This document shows positions 1 to 6,103 of a stretch of DNA of 6,103 nucleotides, one piece after another (the first letter of the stretch is position 1; every line of letters starts with the position of its first letter). Origin of the DNA: an uncultured Lachnospiraceae bacterium (lineage in GTDB: Bacteria > Bacillota > Clostridia > Lachnospirales > Lachnospiraceae); assembly GCA_947174985.1 (NCBI GenBank), contig CAMWLB010000188.1, positions 1 through 6,103 on the forward strand. Reading direction: 5' to 3'. The notes beneath the pieces were generated by a model, which saw nothing but the letters and a program-made list of their open reading frames with translations, was not told where the DNA came from and searched no databases. A program made the position numbers and the translations under genes.

Positions 1-82
1 CTCGCTCCCCCCTCCGCCGTCGTTTTATCCTCCTTACTGCGTTCCACGATTTTTTGAGTATCCTCTTCCTGTGTATCGTCAG
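1..82 (-). pseudogene. Out-of-frame continuation of the InlB-repeat protein (C-terminal linker, runs off the left edge)
   Basis: Past the stop at 79-81, the neighbouring minus-strand frame is open to the window edge. It reads as a charged, linker-like peptide (TDDTQEEDTQKIVERSKEDK, then TTAEGGA). The two frames can be joined only between that frame's own TAA at 90-92 and the TGA at 79-81, a gap that contains the run TTTT at 83-86 (AAAA on the coding strand). Removing one A gives RQTDDTQ and an unbroken frame. The peptide's composition continues the Glu/Gly-rich tail upstream. The other explanation is chance openness over about 80 bases, which is quite possible in a short stretch. Whether the shift is a real mutation, phase variation or a sequence error cannot be told from here. 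Confidence 0.5.
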
Positions 83-1875
83 TTTTGTCTTAGTGATTTG
101 TTGTCTCCTTCGCCTTCGGTTTCTCCTCCGGTTTCGCTTCCTCCTTGATTGTCGCCTCCGCCTTCTTTTTCATTTCCTCCTGTATTTCCGCTTCCATTGC
201 CGCCGGTACTGCTTCCGCTGTTTTCAGTACCATTACCGGATTCGTTTCCATTGCTGGTTTCGTCTCCGTCTTCGTTTCCGTCTCCTCCGGTCTCATTGCC
301 GCCTTCTTCTGTTTCGCTTCCTGTTATCGGGATAATTACTTCTTTCATCAAGCCGCAAGCTTCACACAAATAAACCTTCTTACCAGGTTCTGTATCGGTA
401 GGCTCCTTGCTACTCACTTCAATCCATTCTGCCGTATGCCTATCCTCTGTATCTCCGTCACTATATTCTCGCCAATGTATATCCCCATCTTCTTTCTTAG
501 CAGGTATATCTTCACCATCAGGACGACGAAATACTGCATAAAGCGTAGTTCTTTCCATAACACCAGCATTTTTCAAGTCAGCCAAATTTACAATACTTCC
601 ATCGGACCTCTCCCACCCGACAAACACACGGTTTTCTTTCGTCGGTGTGGCCGGTTCCTGCAGCCATGTACTGGAAAACAAATATTGTTCATTCCAGACT
701 TCGTTTCCATCCATAAACCGGAAACGGTAATAAGAAAATTCTTTTTCATATACCCCATCTTTCAAAAAAGCATCCACCAATGGGAAACTAAAACCACTTC
801 CATCCACAATATATGCCGCCTCATATGTATCCAAGTCCTGAATGGCACAGCTATAGGAAAACTTATTTCCTTCTATCTTCGTATTCGTCAGTGGCACAAT
901 TTCATCCGGCCGCTCCCCTGTATTATGCCCTTCTTTCCACAGCCAAAGCGCAAGATTGGATGTGTCAGGCAGGTCTCCGCCATTGGTGTAGCCATTCATA
1001 ATAATGCTGTAATTTATCGTAGAACGGATAACCTCCGAGCGCACATGATGGCATTTTGTACACTCATAGGTTTTCTCCCCGGGTTCTGTATCTGTGGGCT
1101 GTTTTACTACCTTTCCTTCTCCCTCCGTATGCACTTCCATATTTTTCTTTTCACCACAGGTACATTCCACCCAGTGAAAAACATCGTCTGCATTCGCCTC
1201 CCATGTACTCGCCTCCGGATGCGAATAGACAGCATAGAGCGTTATTGGCTCGTCGGACTTCATATCCATGGAAAAATTCCCTTCCAATGTCCTCCAGTTT
1301 TGAAACGTATGCTTCTCATACACCGGGGCAGAAACGCGCATGCTCTGGCTGATACGATTAAAAGACTCCCCTTCTCCAAGATATAATTCCCTGCAGACAT
1401 GGTCTACGCTGATAAGCAGAACCCGATTCAGCGTATCCTCATAAGTTTTCGGTTGCTGCGGCGTCGAATCATACGGTATGTTGCGCGACCAGCAATACTC
1501 TGTAATCGCTTCATTTGCAAGTTTATTGCGCACATTCAGACATATCTGCTTCAAATCCTCTGCCGGCTCCACTTCAACCCGCCAGACAATCACATTCCCG
1601 TCCATAAAATAAGTCATATTTTCAGCAGGTATCGGCTTCTCCACTCTTGAATCGCCGGTTCCATGTACAGTATGCCCACCCAAAATGAGACTATCCGGCA
1701 TCCCCTCACCCTCATAGCCATCCAGCGTCAGACGTTCTATCACAATAATCTTATCGCCCTCCGCAAAAACTTCGAGTGGCAGTGCCCCTGACACAAGACC
1801 TACGGTTAGTATCATACTCAGAAAAACAGCAGCAAATTTCTTCCATGCCTTCCTCAAAGACTTGACTTTTTTCAT
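79..1875 (-). CDS. Secreted InlB-like repeat surface protein, probably frameshifted at its 3' end
   Basis: The 598-residue product is predicted to be exported and to act at the cell surface; its ligand is unknown. Residues 1-38 form a classical signal peptide: a Lys/Arg-rich start, a hydrophobic core at about 14-34, and likely cleavage after Val-Phe-Ala38. Two InlB/Listeria-Bacteroides-type beta modules lie at about 155-217 and 381-449, each ending in the family's TLYAVY/TLYAVF signature after an F-x-x-W or F-V-G-W motif. Each is followed by a Cys-bearing module containing PTDTEPG and C-x-x-C (C272/C275, C504/C507). From residue 519 the chain is Gly/Glu/Asn/Ser-rich, like a wall-spanning linker. 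The start has a GAGGTGG ribosome binding site 7 nt upstream. No LPxTG-like motif or C-terminal membrane segment is present before the stop, which is unusual for this architecture and fits a frameshift (see 1-82). The family call is firm; a specific function cannot be given. Confidence 0.85.
   Translation of the reverse strand: MKKVKSLRKAWKKFAAVFLSMILTVGLVSGALPLEVFAEGDKIIVIERLTLDGYEGEGMPDSLILGGHTVHGTGDSRVEKPIPAENMTYFMDGNVIVWRVEVEPAEDLKQICLNVRNKLANEAITEYCWSRNIPYDSTPQQPKTYEDTLNRVLLISVDHVCRELYLGEGESFNRISQSMRVSAPVYEKHTFQNWRTLEGNFSMDMKSDEPITLYAVYSHPEASTWEANADDVFHWVECTCGEKKNMEVHTEGEGKVVKQPTDTEPGEKTYECTKCHHVRSEVIRSTINYSIIMNGYTNGGDLPDTSNLALWLWKEGHNTGERPDEIVPLTNTKIEGNKFSYSCAIQDLDTYEAAYIVDGSGFSFPLVDAFLKDGVYEKEFSYYRFRFMDGNEVWNEQYLFSSTWLQEPATPTKENRVFVGWERSDGSIVNLADLKNAGVMERTTLYAVFRRPDGEDIPAKKEDGDIHWREYSDGDTEDRHTAEWIEVSSKEPTDTEPGKKVYLCEACGLMKEVIIPITGSETEEGGNETGGDGNEDGDETSNGNESGNGTENSGSSTGGNGSGNTGGNEKEGGGDNQGGSETGGETEGEGDNKSLRQN
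106..321 (-). repeat. Low-complexity Gly/Glu/Asn/Ser-coding tract
   Basis: Residues 519-590 of the surface protein consist almost entirely of Gly, Glu, Asn, Ser, Thr and Asp in short irregular motifs such as GGN, GNE, GSG and GGE. On the plus strand this appears as degenerate hexamer-like units (variants of GTTTCC, TCCGTC and TTCGCT). This composition is typical of flexible wall-spanning linkers and is prone to slippage. It also keeps other frames open by chance, which explains the long spurious reading frames on both strands here. Confidence 0.8.
328..1749 (-). repeat. Two tandem copies of a ~235-residue unit inside the surface protein
   Basis: Unit 1 (about 1024-1749, residues 43-284) and unit 2 (about 328-1020, residues 286-516) share the same order. 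Each has an N-terminal domain with a GY...PD motif (LDGYEGEGMPD and MNGYTNGGDLPD), then an InlB-like module, then a Cys module with PTDTEPG. The N-terminal domains also share H-x-x-x-G/H-N-T-G and P-[IL] positions, but more weakly. At DNA level the PTDTEPG segment (382-402 and 1078-1098) matches at 17 of 21 bases, while most of the rest has diverged. This indicates an old internal duplication. The first Cys pair of unit 1 (C238-x-C240) is replaced in unit 2 by Tyr-Ser-Asp. Confidence 0.6.
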
Positions 1876-1912
1876 CGCGCCACCTCTTTTTAGCTAAATA
1901 AACCAAAATAGT

Positions 1913-1941
1913 ATAATAAGGTTACCATAGATTTATGGAAA
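1913..1941 (-). promoter_or_regulatory. Candidate sigma-A-type promoter for the InlB-repeat protein
   Basis: On the minus strand, TTTCCA (1936-1941, four of six to TTGACA) and TATTAT (1913-1918, five of six to TATAAT) are separated by exactly 17 nt, about 40 nt upstream of the start codon. The spacer and -35 edge contain an inverted repeat, CCATA-N4-TATGG at 1925-1938, which could be an operator or chance. No other comparably spaced pair was found between the gene and its neighbour. Confidence 0.45.
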
Positions 1942-2163
1942 AAACAAGATTTCTGTGCCTTGACTAACATTGTTTCACGTAGTAAAATGTAAATTAATCA
2001 GTAACCATATAAGAGGCAGCAGACTGCCGTCATCCAAGTCATGCAACGATACCTATTTTATGCGTTGCCTATTTTTGTTATACGGCCATAAAATGTACAA
2101 TGCAGAGGCAGTTTTAGACGAACAGTTGCCACAATTATTTCCAGAAAAACTATGGCATACAAC
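1942..2163 (+). promoter_or_regulatory. Upstream region and possible structured leader of the chemoreceptor gene
   Basis: This part of the divergent intergenic region holds no convincing gene. Two inverted repeats stand out: GGCAG-CAGA-CTGCC at 2015-2028, a perfect 5-bp stem on a tetraloop, and GCAACG-N14-CGTTGC at 2043-2068, followed by a T-rich stretch (CTATTTTTG). A possible sigma-A promoter is TTGCCT (2065-2070), an 18-nt spacer, and TAAAAT (2089-2094). It overlaps the second hairpin, so hairpin and promoter are probably not both functional as drawn. I looked for the conserved core of a c-di-GMP riboswitch, which sometimes precedes chemoreceptors in Clostridia, and did not see it. Confidence 0.3.
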
Positions 2164-2170
2164 AAGGAGG
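2164..2170 (+). promoter_or_regulatory. Ribosome binding site that fixes the chemoreceptor start
   Basis: AAGGAGG lies 8 nt before the ATG at 2179. An in-frame ATG at 2152 lies upstream of this site and has no ribosome binding site of its own, so translation almost certainly begins at 2179 with Met-Ser-Lys-Lys. Confidence 0.9.
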
Positions 2171-2178
2171 AACGGGAA

Positions 2179-3885
2179 ATGTCCAAAAAATTAAACAAGT
2201 ATCGAATCAAGGAACGTCTGGTGCATGCCTTTGTCATTGCAACCGGTATTCCGGCAGTAGTCGCAGTAATGGCACTGGCTACTTTAATTGTCGTTGCCGT
2301 TATCTATGCAGGCGCGCTGCGTGACTACGGATTTGCACAGGGCGATGTCGGCAAAACGATGGCATATTTTGCAGAGGCAAGATCTGCTCTGCGGGGCGCT
2401 ATCGGCTTCGACGATGAAGCCTTTATTGAAAACATGATAACTATACATGATCAGAACGTAGAGAAATTTACGCAGAGCTTTGCGGATTTAGAGAGTGTCA
2501 TGGTATCCGACGCAAACAAAGAAATCTACCGCAACATTTCTAATAATTTAACTGCTTATTGGGCGCTTGACAAAGAAATTCTGGAATTAGGAGCCACTTC
2601 TGATGAGGAACGTTCCAAACAAGCACAAGACAAGGCCTCGTCGGAGCTTAAGCCCTTGTTTGAAGCAGTCTATAACGACCTGGAATCCATTATGGACATT
2701 AAAGTTGAACGCGGAGACAGTCTTTCCAACACCATGATGTTCGTGTGCATCGCGCTTGTTGCCGTCATTGTCGTGGTCATCATATTATCCATTGTACTTT
2801 CCATTCGTTTAGGTAAAAATATTGCAGACGGCATTTCTAAACCGCTGATTCAACTCGGCGACAGACTGGAAAGCTTTGCTAAGGGCGACTTGTTCAGTCC
2901 ATTCCCGACAGTGGATACCAATGATGAGGTTGCCGATATGATAGCTTCCGCAAACGATATGGCGAAATCTCTCGATTTTATCATCTCGGATATGGAGTAT
3001 ATTTTAGGCACAATGGCGGACTCCGACTATACCGTAAGGTCAAAGGACGGTTCCCGGTACATAGGCGATTTCAAACAGCTCTTTGATTCTGCCAAGAAAT
3101 TAAGAGACTGCATGGTAAGCACCTTACATTTTATCGAAGAATCTTCCATGCAGGTTTCAGCAGGCTCCGGTAATCTTGCCGAAACTTCCGTCAGCATTGC
3201 GGAAGGCGCCACTGAGCAGGCAAGCGCCGTTGAAGAGCTTCAGGCGATGATTACAACGATTGCCGAAGCTGCCGGTACTGCAGCAAATTCCGCAGAGAAT
3301 GCTTACCACCAGTCACAGGAATACGCTGATGTGGCAGACCGCAGCAGTGCAGACATAAAAGAAATGGTGGAAGCAATGGACCGTATCAATGAAGCTTCCC
3401 AGAAAATCGGAAATATTATTTCGGAGATTGAGAGCATTGCCTCTCAGACAAATCTGCTCTCCCTGAACGCTTCCATCGAGGCAGCACGTGCAGGAGACGC
3501 AGGGCGCGGTTTCTCAGTCGTGGCAGACCAAATCAGACAGCTTGCAGAACAGAGCAGCAAATCTGCCGTAGACACCAGAACCCTGATTGAAGGCGCTATG
3601 CAGGAAGTTGAAAACGGAAGCAAAGTTGCTGACCGTGCCGTGGCGTCCATCGGCACTGTAGTAGAAGGTATCCGGAAGGTTGCCGATTCCTCCAAGGAAC
3701 TGAGTGTTATTTCCACCAGCCAGGCAAATACCATGAAAGAGGCAGAGGAAGGAATCAGTCAGATTTCCGATGTTATCCAGACCAACGCAGCCGTTGCAGA
3801 GGAATCTTCTGCAACCAGCCAGGAGTTGTCCGCACAGGCAGCTTCACTGGACGCCCTGATTGCCAAGTTTACTTTACCGGCTTAA
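2179..3885 (+). CDS. Transmembrane methyl-accepting chemotaxis protein
   Basis: A 568-residue chemoreceptor that would sit in the cytoplasmic membrane and signal to the CheA/CheW kinase complex. A first membrane helix at about 18-46 and a second at about 186-210 flank a roughly 140-residue extracellular helical domain of four-helix-bundle type; its ligand cannot be predicted. A HAMP domain follows (about 211-265, with S-K-P-L-I and D-E-V-A), then a second HAMP-like segment (about 266-318, with G-D-F-K), then the coiled-coil signalling domain to the C-terminus. The hairpin tip at about 420-445 carries the hallmark Q-T-N-L-L and IEAARAGDAGRGF. Alternating Ala/Glu/Gln-rich heptads on both arms (for example ATEQASAVEEL and AAVAEESSATSQEL) are likely methylation regions. 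There is no C-terminal NWETF-type CheR/CheB tether. The gene stands alone, with no chemotaxis genes beside it. The 9-residue upstream extension is rejected on ribosome binding site grounds. Confidence 0.95.
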   Translation: MSKKLNKYRIKERLVHAFVIATGIPAVVAVMALATLIVVAVIYAGALRDYGFAQGDVGKTMAYFAEARSALRGAIGFDDEAFIENMITIHDQNVEKFTQSFADLESVMVSDANKEIYRNISNNLTAYWALDKEILELGATSDEERSKQAQDKASSELKPLFEAVYNDLESIMDIKVERGDSLSNTMMFVCIALVAVIVVVIILSIVLSIRLGKNIADGISKPLIQLGDRLESFAKGDLFSPFPTVDTNDEVADMIASANDMAKSLDFIISDMEYILGTMADSDYTVRSKDGSRYIGDFKQLFDSAKKLRDCMVSTLHFIEESSMQVSAGSGNLAETSVSIAEGATEQASAVEELQAMITTIAEAAGTAANSAENAYHQSQEYADVADRSSADIKEMVEAMDRINEASQKIGNIISEIESIASQTNLLSLNASIEAARAGDAGRGFSVVADQIRQLAEQSSKSAVDTRTLIEGAMQEVENGSKVADRAVASIGTVVEGIRKVADSSKELSVISTSQANTMKEAEEGISQISDVIQTNAAVAEESSATSQELSAQAASLDALIAKFTLPA

Positions 3886-3923
3886 GCAGAACACTAAGCT
3901 TTACCGTCGATATGTGTATAATG

Positions 3924-3960
3924 AAGCCCTCAGTGCCGGAAACGGCACCGAGGGCTTTTA
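3924..3960 (+). terminator. Intrinsic terminator between converging genes
   Basis: GCCCTC-A-GTGCCG, loop GAAA, CGGCAC-C-GAGGGC forms a 13-position stem with a single A-C mismatch, capped by a GNRA-type tetraloop and followed by TTTTA. It lies 39 nt after the chemoreceptor stop. Read on the minus strand, the mismatch becomes a G-U pair and the hairpin lies about 34 nt after the sortase stop, but the following tract (TTCATTATA) is a poor U-run. It is therefore clearly a plus-strand terminator and possibly bidirectional. Confidence 0.88.
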
Positions 3961-3989
3961 TCATATCCTCTGCATTATCCATATCTTTG

Positions 3990-4799
3990 CTACTCCACTC
4001 TTTTTGCAACTACCACAAGACGCCCGTCCTCTTCGTGGTAAGCACAAGTAGAAAGTGTCAAAAAGGTATCGCCGTATTCCGCCGTAACTCCGGTTTCATA
4101 CAGCGCCGCACTCTTGATATTGTCATAAAAGTAAGTAAACTCTTCCTGTGTTTCCGCCTCATAAAAGTCATAATACCGAAATCCGTCTTCCTCTGCATCA
4201 TAGACCCTTGACAAAAACACCGCCACGATTTCATAGGTGCGCTCCTCATACAGCGTATCAAAACGGATTGTGGAATGTTCCCGATAGAAGTCCTCCTTCT
4301 TATACAAGTCCAAATCGCCGAACATGGAGCCGTCCTTCATATTATGCCCATAGATGACGAAATTGTCTGACGGTGAATTCACATCTGCAATGTCTTTGAC
4401 AAACAGGCAGCCATACTTATCTTCTCTCCCATAAAAATCATGACTTAAATAATAATCATTGTCACTGCACTGCATGACAGGATAATCAATTTTCATGTCC
4501 GCAATGGAAAGCCAGCCCACAAGGTCATGATTTTCCTCATATAAATCGGCAAGACCCGAAAGCATCCGGGGATTTGGCGGTATGTCCATTGCTTCTCCTG
4601 CCGTCCCATCCTCAGCCGCTCCTCCACCAGAAGCTTCCACCGTACCCTGCACATTTTCCCAGCGCCTTTCACCCATGGCAGCCTGCTGCTGTCTGTGGCG
4701 AAAAGACAAATAGTATGTCCGGCATACCTGAACCAGACACACTATTGTACACAACAACAATACTGCCCTTATCAGACGCAGTATTTTTTTCTTTTTCAT
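3990..4799 (-). CDS. Class B sortase
   Basis: A 269-residue membrane-anchored cysteine transpeptidase that cleaves a sorting motif on exported proteins and joins them to a cell-wall acceptor. A Lys-rich start and one membrane helix at about 8-27 give an N-in anchor. A low-complexity Gly/Ala/Glu linker (about 50-75) precedes the catalytic domain. Class B hallmarks are DLVGWL (92-97), YPVMQ-x3-NDYYL (106-118), the catalytic His152 in NFVIYGHN, Cys252 in TLSTC, and the likely active-site Arg260 in GRLVVVAK. The length fits full-length class B enzymes. GGAGG lies 4 nt before the ATG, slightly close but strong. The gene starts 18 nt after the exchanger stop, so it is probably co-transcribed with it. 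I assign no symbol because srtB naming depends on substrate and species. The target motif is unknown; class B enzymes in different Firmicutes accept NPQTN-like or (S/P)PxTG-like signals. Confidence 0.95.
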   Translation of the reverse strand: MKKKKILRLIRAVLLLCTIVCLVQVCRTYYLSFRHRQQQAAMGERRWENVQGTVEASGGGAAEDGTAGEAMDIPPNPRMLSGLADLYEENHDLVGWLSIADMKIDYPVMQCSDNDYYLSHDFYGREDKYGCLFVKDIADVNSPSDNFVIYGHNMKDGSMFGDLDLYKKEDFYREHSTIRFDTLYEERTYEIVAVFLSRVYDAEEDGFRYYDFYEAETQEEFTYFYDNIKSAALYETGVTAEYGDTFLTLSTCAYHEEDGRLVVVAKRVE

Positions 4800-4817
4800 A
4801 GCACCTCCATGTCAGCT

Positions 4818-5789
4818 TCATACCAGAAAACAGGTCACGCCTACATAGCATACGTAAACGGCAAGAAGCGCAACGCCCTGATAACGTTTAAACTTGGAAG
4901 CAATCAGTGCCGGCACTACCGCAATCAGACCTACCAAAAGACAGGCAGGCAAATCGACTCTCGCCGCTGCCGCCGTTATAGGAAGCGCCTGACCGGAAAT
5001 CAGTGCACTGAGCGGTAGAATCAAGGTCAAATCCAGTATATTGGCGCCCAGAATATTTCCGAGAGACAGGGAAGACTGCTTCTTAATCACCGCCGTTACG
5101 GTCGTGACAAGCTCCGGCAGGGAGGTTCCGACTGCAACCAGCGTCACACCGATGACCCTCTCAGAAACACCGGCATAAGTCGCCAGCACACTGCCGTTAT
5201 CTACCAGCAGCCTTGCGCCTACCACAATGCCAACCGCGCCCACAACAAATTTTATCAGGTTAATCAGTACCTCATTTTTGGTTGGCTTATCTTTCTTTTT
5301 TTCCGCCTGCTCTCCCCCGCCCTTCATGGCCGTGAGAGCGGATTTTACGTTTTCTACGATAAAAACAAAGAATATCACTATCAGAAGCAGAGAAACCGGA
5401 AGCGTTATCTTTCCAAAGAATCCGCCCACTAAGAGGATACCTGTTGCAAGAAGCATGAGGACGGATTTTAGCAGATAATCCTTTCTCTTTATCACCGCCG
5501 GCATGCACAGCAGGGAGATTGCCATTATCAGACCGATATTGGCAGTTACGCTGCCGACCGCGTTTCCGATGGACATCTCCACCTTTTTCTGCACCGCCGC
5601 CATAACTGATACCAGCATCTCCGGCAGTGTCGTTGCAAGGCTTACTATCGTCGCTCCCACAATCAGCTTCGGCACGCCGCTTACTTCCGCAATCCACGAC
5701 GACGCATCCACAAAATAGTCGCCGCCTTTTACAATCAATACAATTCCTACTATGAATAATACAATCGCCAATGCAATTTCCATGGTCAT
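4818..5789 (-). CDS. CaCA-family sodium/calcium exchanger (YrbG-like)
   Basis: A 323-residue inner-membrane antiporter, expected to exchange Ca2+ for Na+ or another cation, with about ten hydrophobic helices in two inverted halves. The alpha-1 repeat has GATIVSLATTLPE (45-57) and SIGNAVGS-VTANIG (73-86). The alpha-2 repeat has GVTLVAVGTSLPE (214-226) and SLGNILGANILDL (242-254). The acidic pair Glu57/Glu226, and Asn84/Asp253 each 27 residues later, match the ion-coordinating positions known in archaeal NCX structures. A hydrophilic Lys/Glu-rich loop at about 150-172 separates the halves. The start ATG overlaps the upstream stop as ATGA, and an AAAGG precedes it by 5 nt, indicating translational coupling. 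A second Met two codons in is less well placed. Substrate specificity cannot be read from sequence; H+/cation or K+-dependent activity is possible. Confidence 0.93.
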   Translation of the reverse strand: MTMEIALAIVLFIVGIVLIVKGGDYFVDASSWIAEVSGVPKLIVGATIVSLATTLPEMLVSVMAAVQKKVEMSIGNAVGSVTANIGLIMAISLLCMPAVIKRKDYLLKSVLMLLATGILLVGGFFGKITLPVSLLLIVIFFVFIVENVKSALTAMKGGGEQAEKKKDKPTKNEVLINLIKFVVGAVGIVVGARLLVDNGSVLATYAGVSERVIGVTLVAVGTSLPELVTTVTAVIKKQSSLSLGNILGANILDLTLILPLSALISGQALPITAAAARVDLPACLLVGLIAVVPALIASKFKRYQGVALLAVYVCYVGVTCFLV

Positions 5790-6103
5790 CCATGCCTTTC
5801 TCTTTTTGTTTTTTCTGCGCTGACACAGTCCAAAGCGCTTTCGTCAGAAAGCAGCATTTCCTCCACAATGCGGGCTGCACAGGCAATCAGACGGGGACAG
5901 GGGCGCGATGCATAATAAGCGGCATCCCTCACAGAGGGAGCCGCGCTCTCTTCCCGTCCTTCGATTCCCAAAAGCTCCCTGCAGATGATACTGCCGTTTA
6001 CTTCTTTGAAAGCATCCGCCATCTGTCTGGTCTTTTCGTAAATCCGCTTTTTTGCCTCTTCCTCCGCAGAGTCGCTGTTGCCTTCCTTTAAACCGAGCAG
6101 CAG
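5786..6103 (-). CDS. C_GCAxxG_C_C family protein, 3' portion (5' end beyond right edge)
   Basis: The minus-strand frame is open from the window edge to the TGA at 5786-5788, giving the last 105 residues. The Met at 6020-6022 is internal, because coding-like sequence (LLLGLKEGNSDSAEEEAKKR) continues upstream without a stop. The segment fits the C-terminal half of the C_GCAxxG_C_C family: a GLK-EG turn, an amphipathic helix, F-K-x-x-x-G-S-I-I-C-R-E-L-L-G (residues 32-46 of the fragment), then RPCPRLI followed by an AARIVEEML helix. Cys41 and Cys69 would be the last two family cysteines; the GCAxxG part lies outside the window. The family is thought to be redox or metal related, but its role is unsettled. 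The last about 20 residues, after EEMLL, are a variable tail. The stop overlaps the exchanger start by ATGA. Confidence 0.82.
   Translation of the reverse strand: MLLGLKEGNSDSAEEEAKKRIYEKTRQMADAFKEVNGSIICRELLGIEGREESAAPSVRDAAYYASRPCPRLIACAARIVEEMLLSDESALDCVSAEKTKRERHG

Noticed and set aside
90..296. A 68-codon minus-strand frame rich in Glu/Lys/Pro/Thr
   Set aside because: It lies inside the low-complexity tract in another frame, where stops are rare by composition. Only the stretch downstream of its stop matters, as the possible frameshifted continuation.
145..1386. A 413-codon open frame antisense to the InlB-repeat gene
   Set aside because: It is a shadow of the real gene. It has no ribosome binding site or recognisable domain, and its amino acid composition merely mirrors the repeat and low-complexity codons on the other strand.
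1942..2163. A c-di-GMP (GEMM) riboswitch ahead of the chemoreceptor
   Set aside because: These are common before such genes in Clostridia, but neither the conserved core nor the two-helix GEMM arrangement could be found here.
1970..2194. A 74-codon plus-strand frame before the chemoreceptor, which could be read as a leader peptide
   Set aside because: It starts with TTG without a ribosome binding site, its internal ATG at 2093 also lacks one, and the product resembles no family I know. The overlap with the chemoreceptor start looks coincidental.
3917..3922. A perfect TATAAT just before the terminator hairpin
   Set aside because: There is no -35 match at 16-18 nt, and a transcript would begin within the terminator stem. 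It is most likely AT-rich spacer sequence.
5287..5886. A 199-codon minus-strand frame overlapping the exchanger
   Set aside because: The exchanger frame has conserved transporter motifs throughout. This one is an off-frame reading rich in Cys, Arg and Gly with no family features.

Overview
The window looks like a chromosomal segment from a low-to-moderate GC Firmicute of class Clostridia, most likely a gut Lachnospiraceae-type bacterium. The grounds are a class B sortase, a signal-peptide-bearing surface protein with InlB-like (Listeria-Bacteroides) repeats and a Gly/Glu/Asn/Ser-rich tail, strong AGGAGG-type ribosome binding sites, and a C_GCAxxG_C_C family protein. The family calls come from reading motifs by eye, and the taxonomic placement is inference. 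I see no mobile element, tRNA, rRNA or CRISPR array.

Layout, left to right. (1) Positions 1-1875, minus strand: a secreted InlB-repeat surface protein. It has a signal peptide and two tandem copies of a roughly 235-residue unit, then a low-complexity linker, and it stops abruptly. A second reading frame resumes just past the stop and stays open and acidic to the window edge, so the gene is probably frameshifted at a short A-run near its 3' end and has lost, at least in this copy, whatever C-terminal anchor lay further left. (2) Positions 1876-2178: a divergent intergenic region with a reasonable promoter for the surface protein and a hairpin-containing leader for the next gene. (3) Positions 2179-3885, plus strand: a complete transmembrane methyl-accepting chemotaxis protein, closed by a strong intrinsic terminator at about 3924-3960. 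(4) Positions 3990-6103, minus strand: a tightly packed operon read right to left. It holds the 3' part of a C_GCAxxG_C_C family protein, a CaCA-family Na+/Ca2+-type exchanger that overlaps it by ATGA, and, 18 nt further on, a class B sortase.

How the genes may work together: the sortase is a membrane-anchored transpeptidase that attaches surface proteins to the wall, and the surface protein 2 kb away is the only visible kind of substrate. Pairing them is inference, because the sorting signal is not inside the window. The exchanger and the C_GCAxxG_C_C protein are co-transcribed with the sortase by layout, but no shared pathway is evident. The chemoreceptor is a stand-alone signalling gene. 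Nothing here is clearly a new system. The observations most worth a second look are the frameshifted tail, the internal duplication of the surface protein, and the unusual sortase operon.
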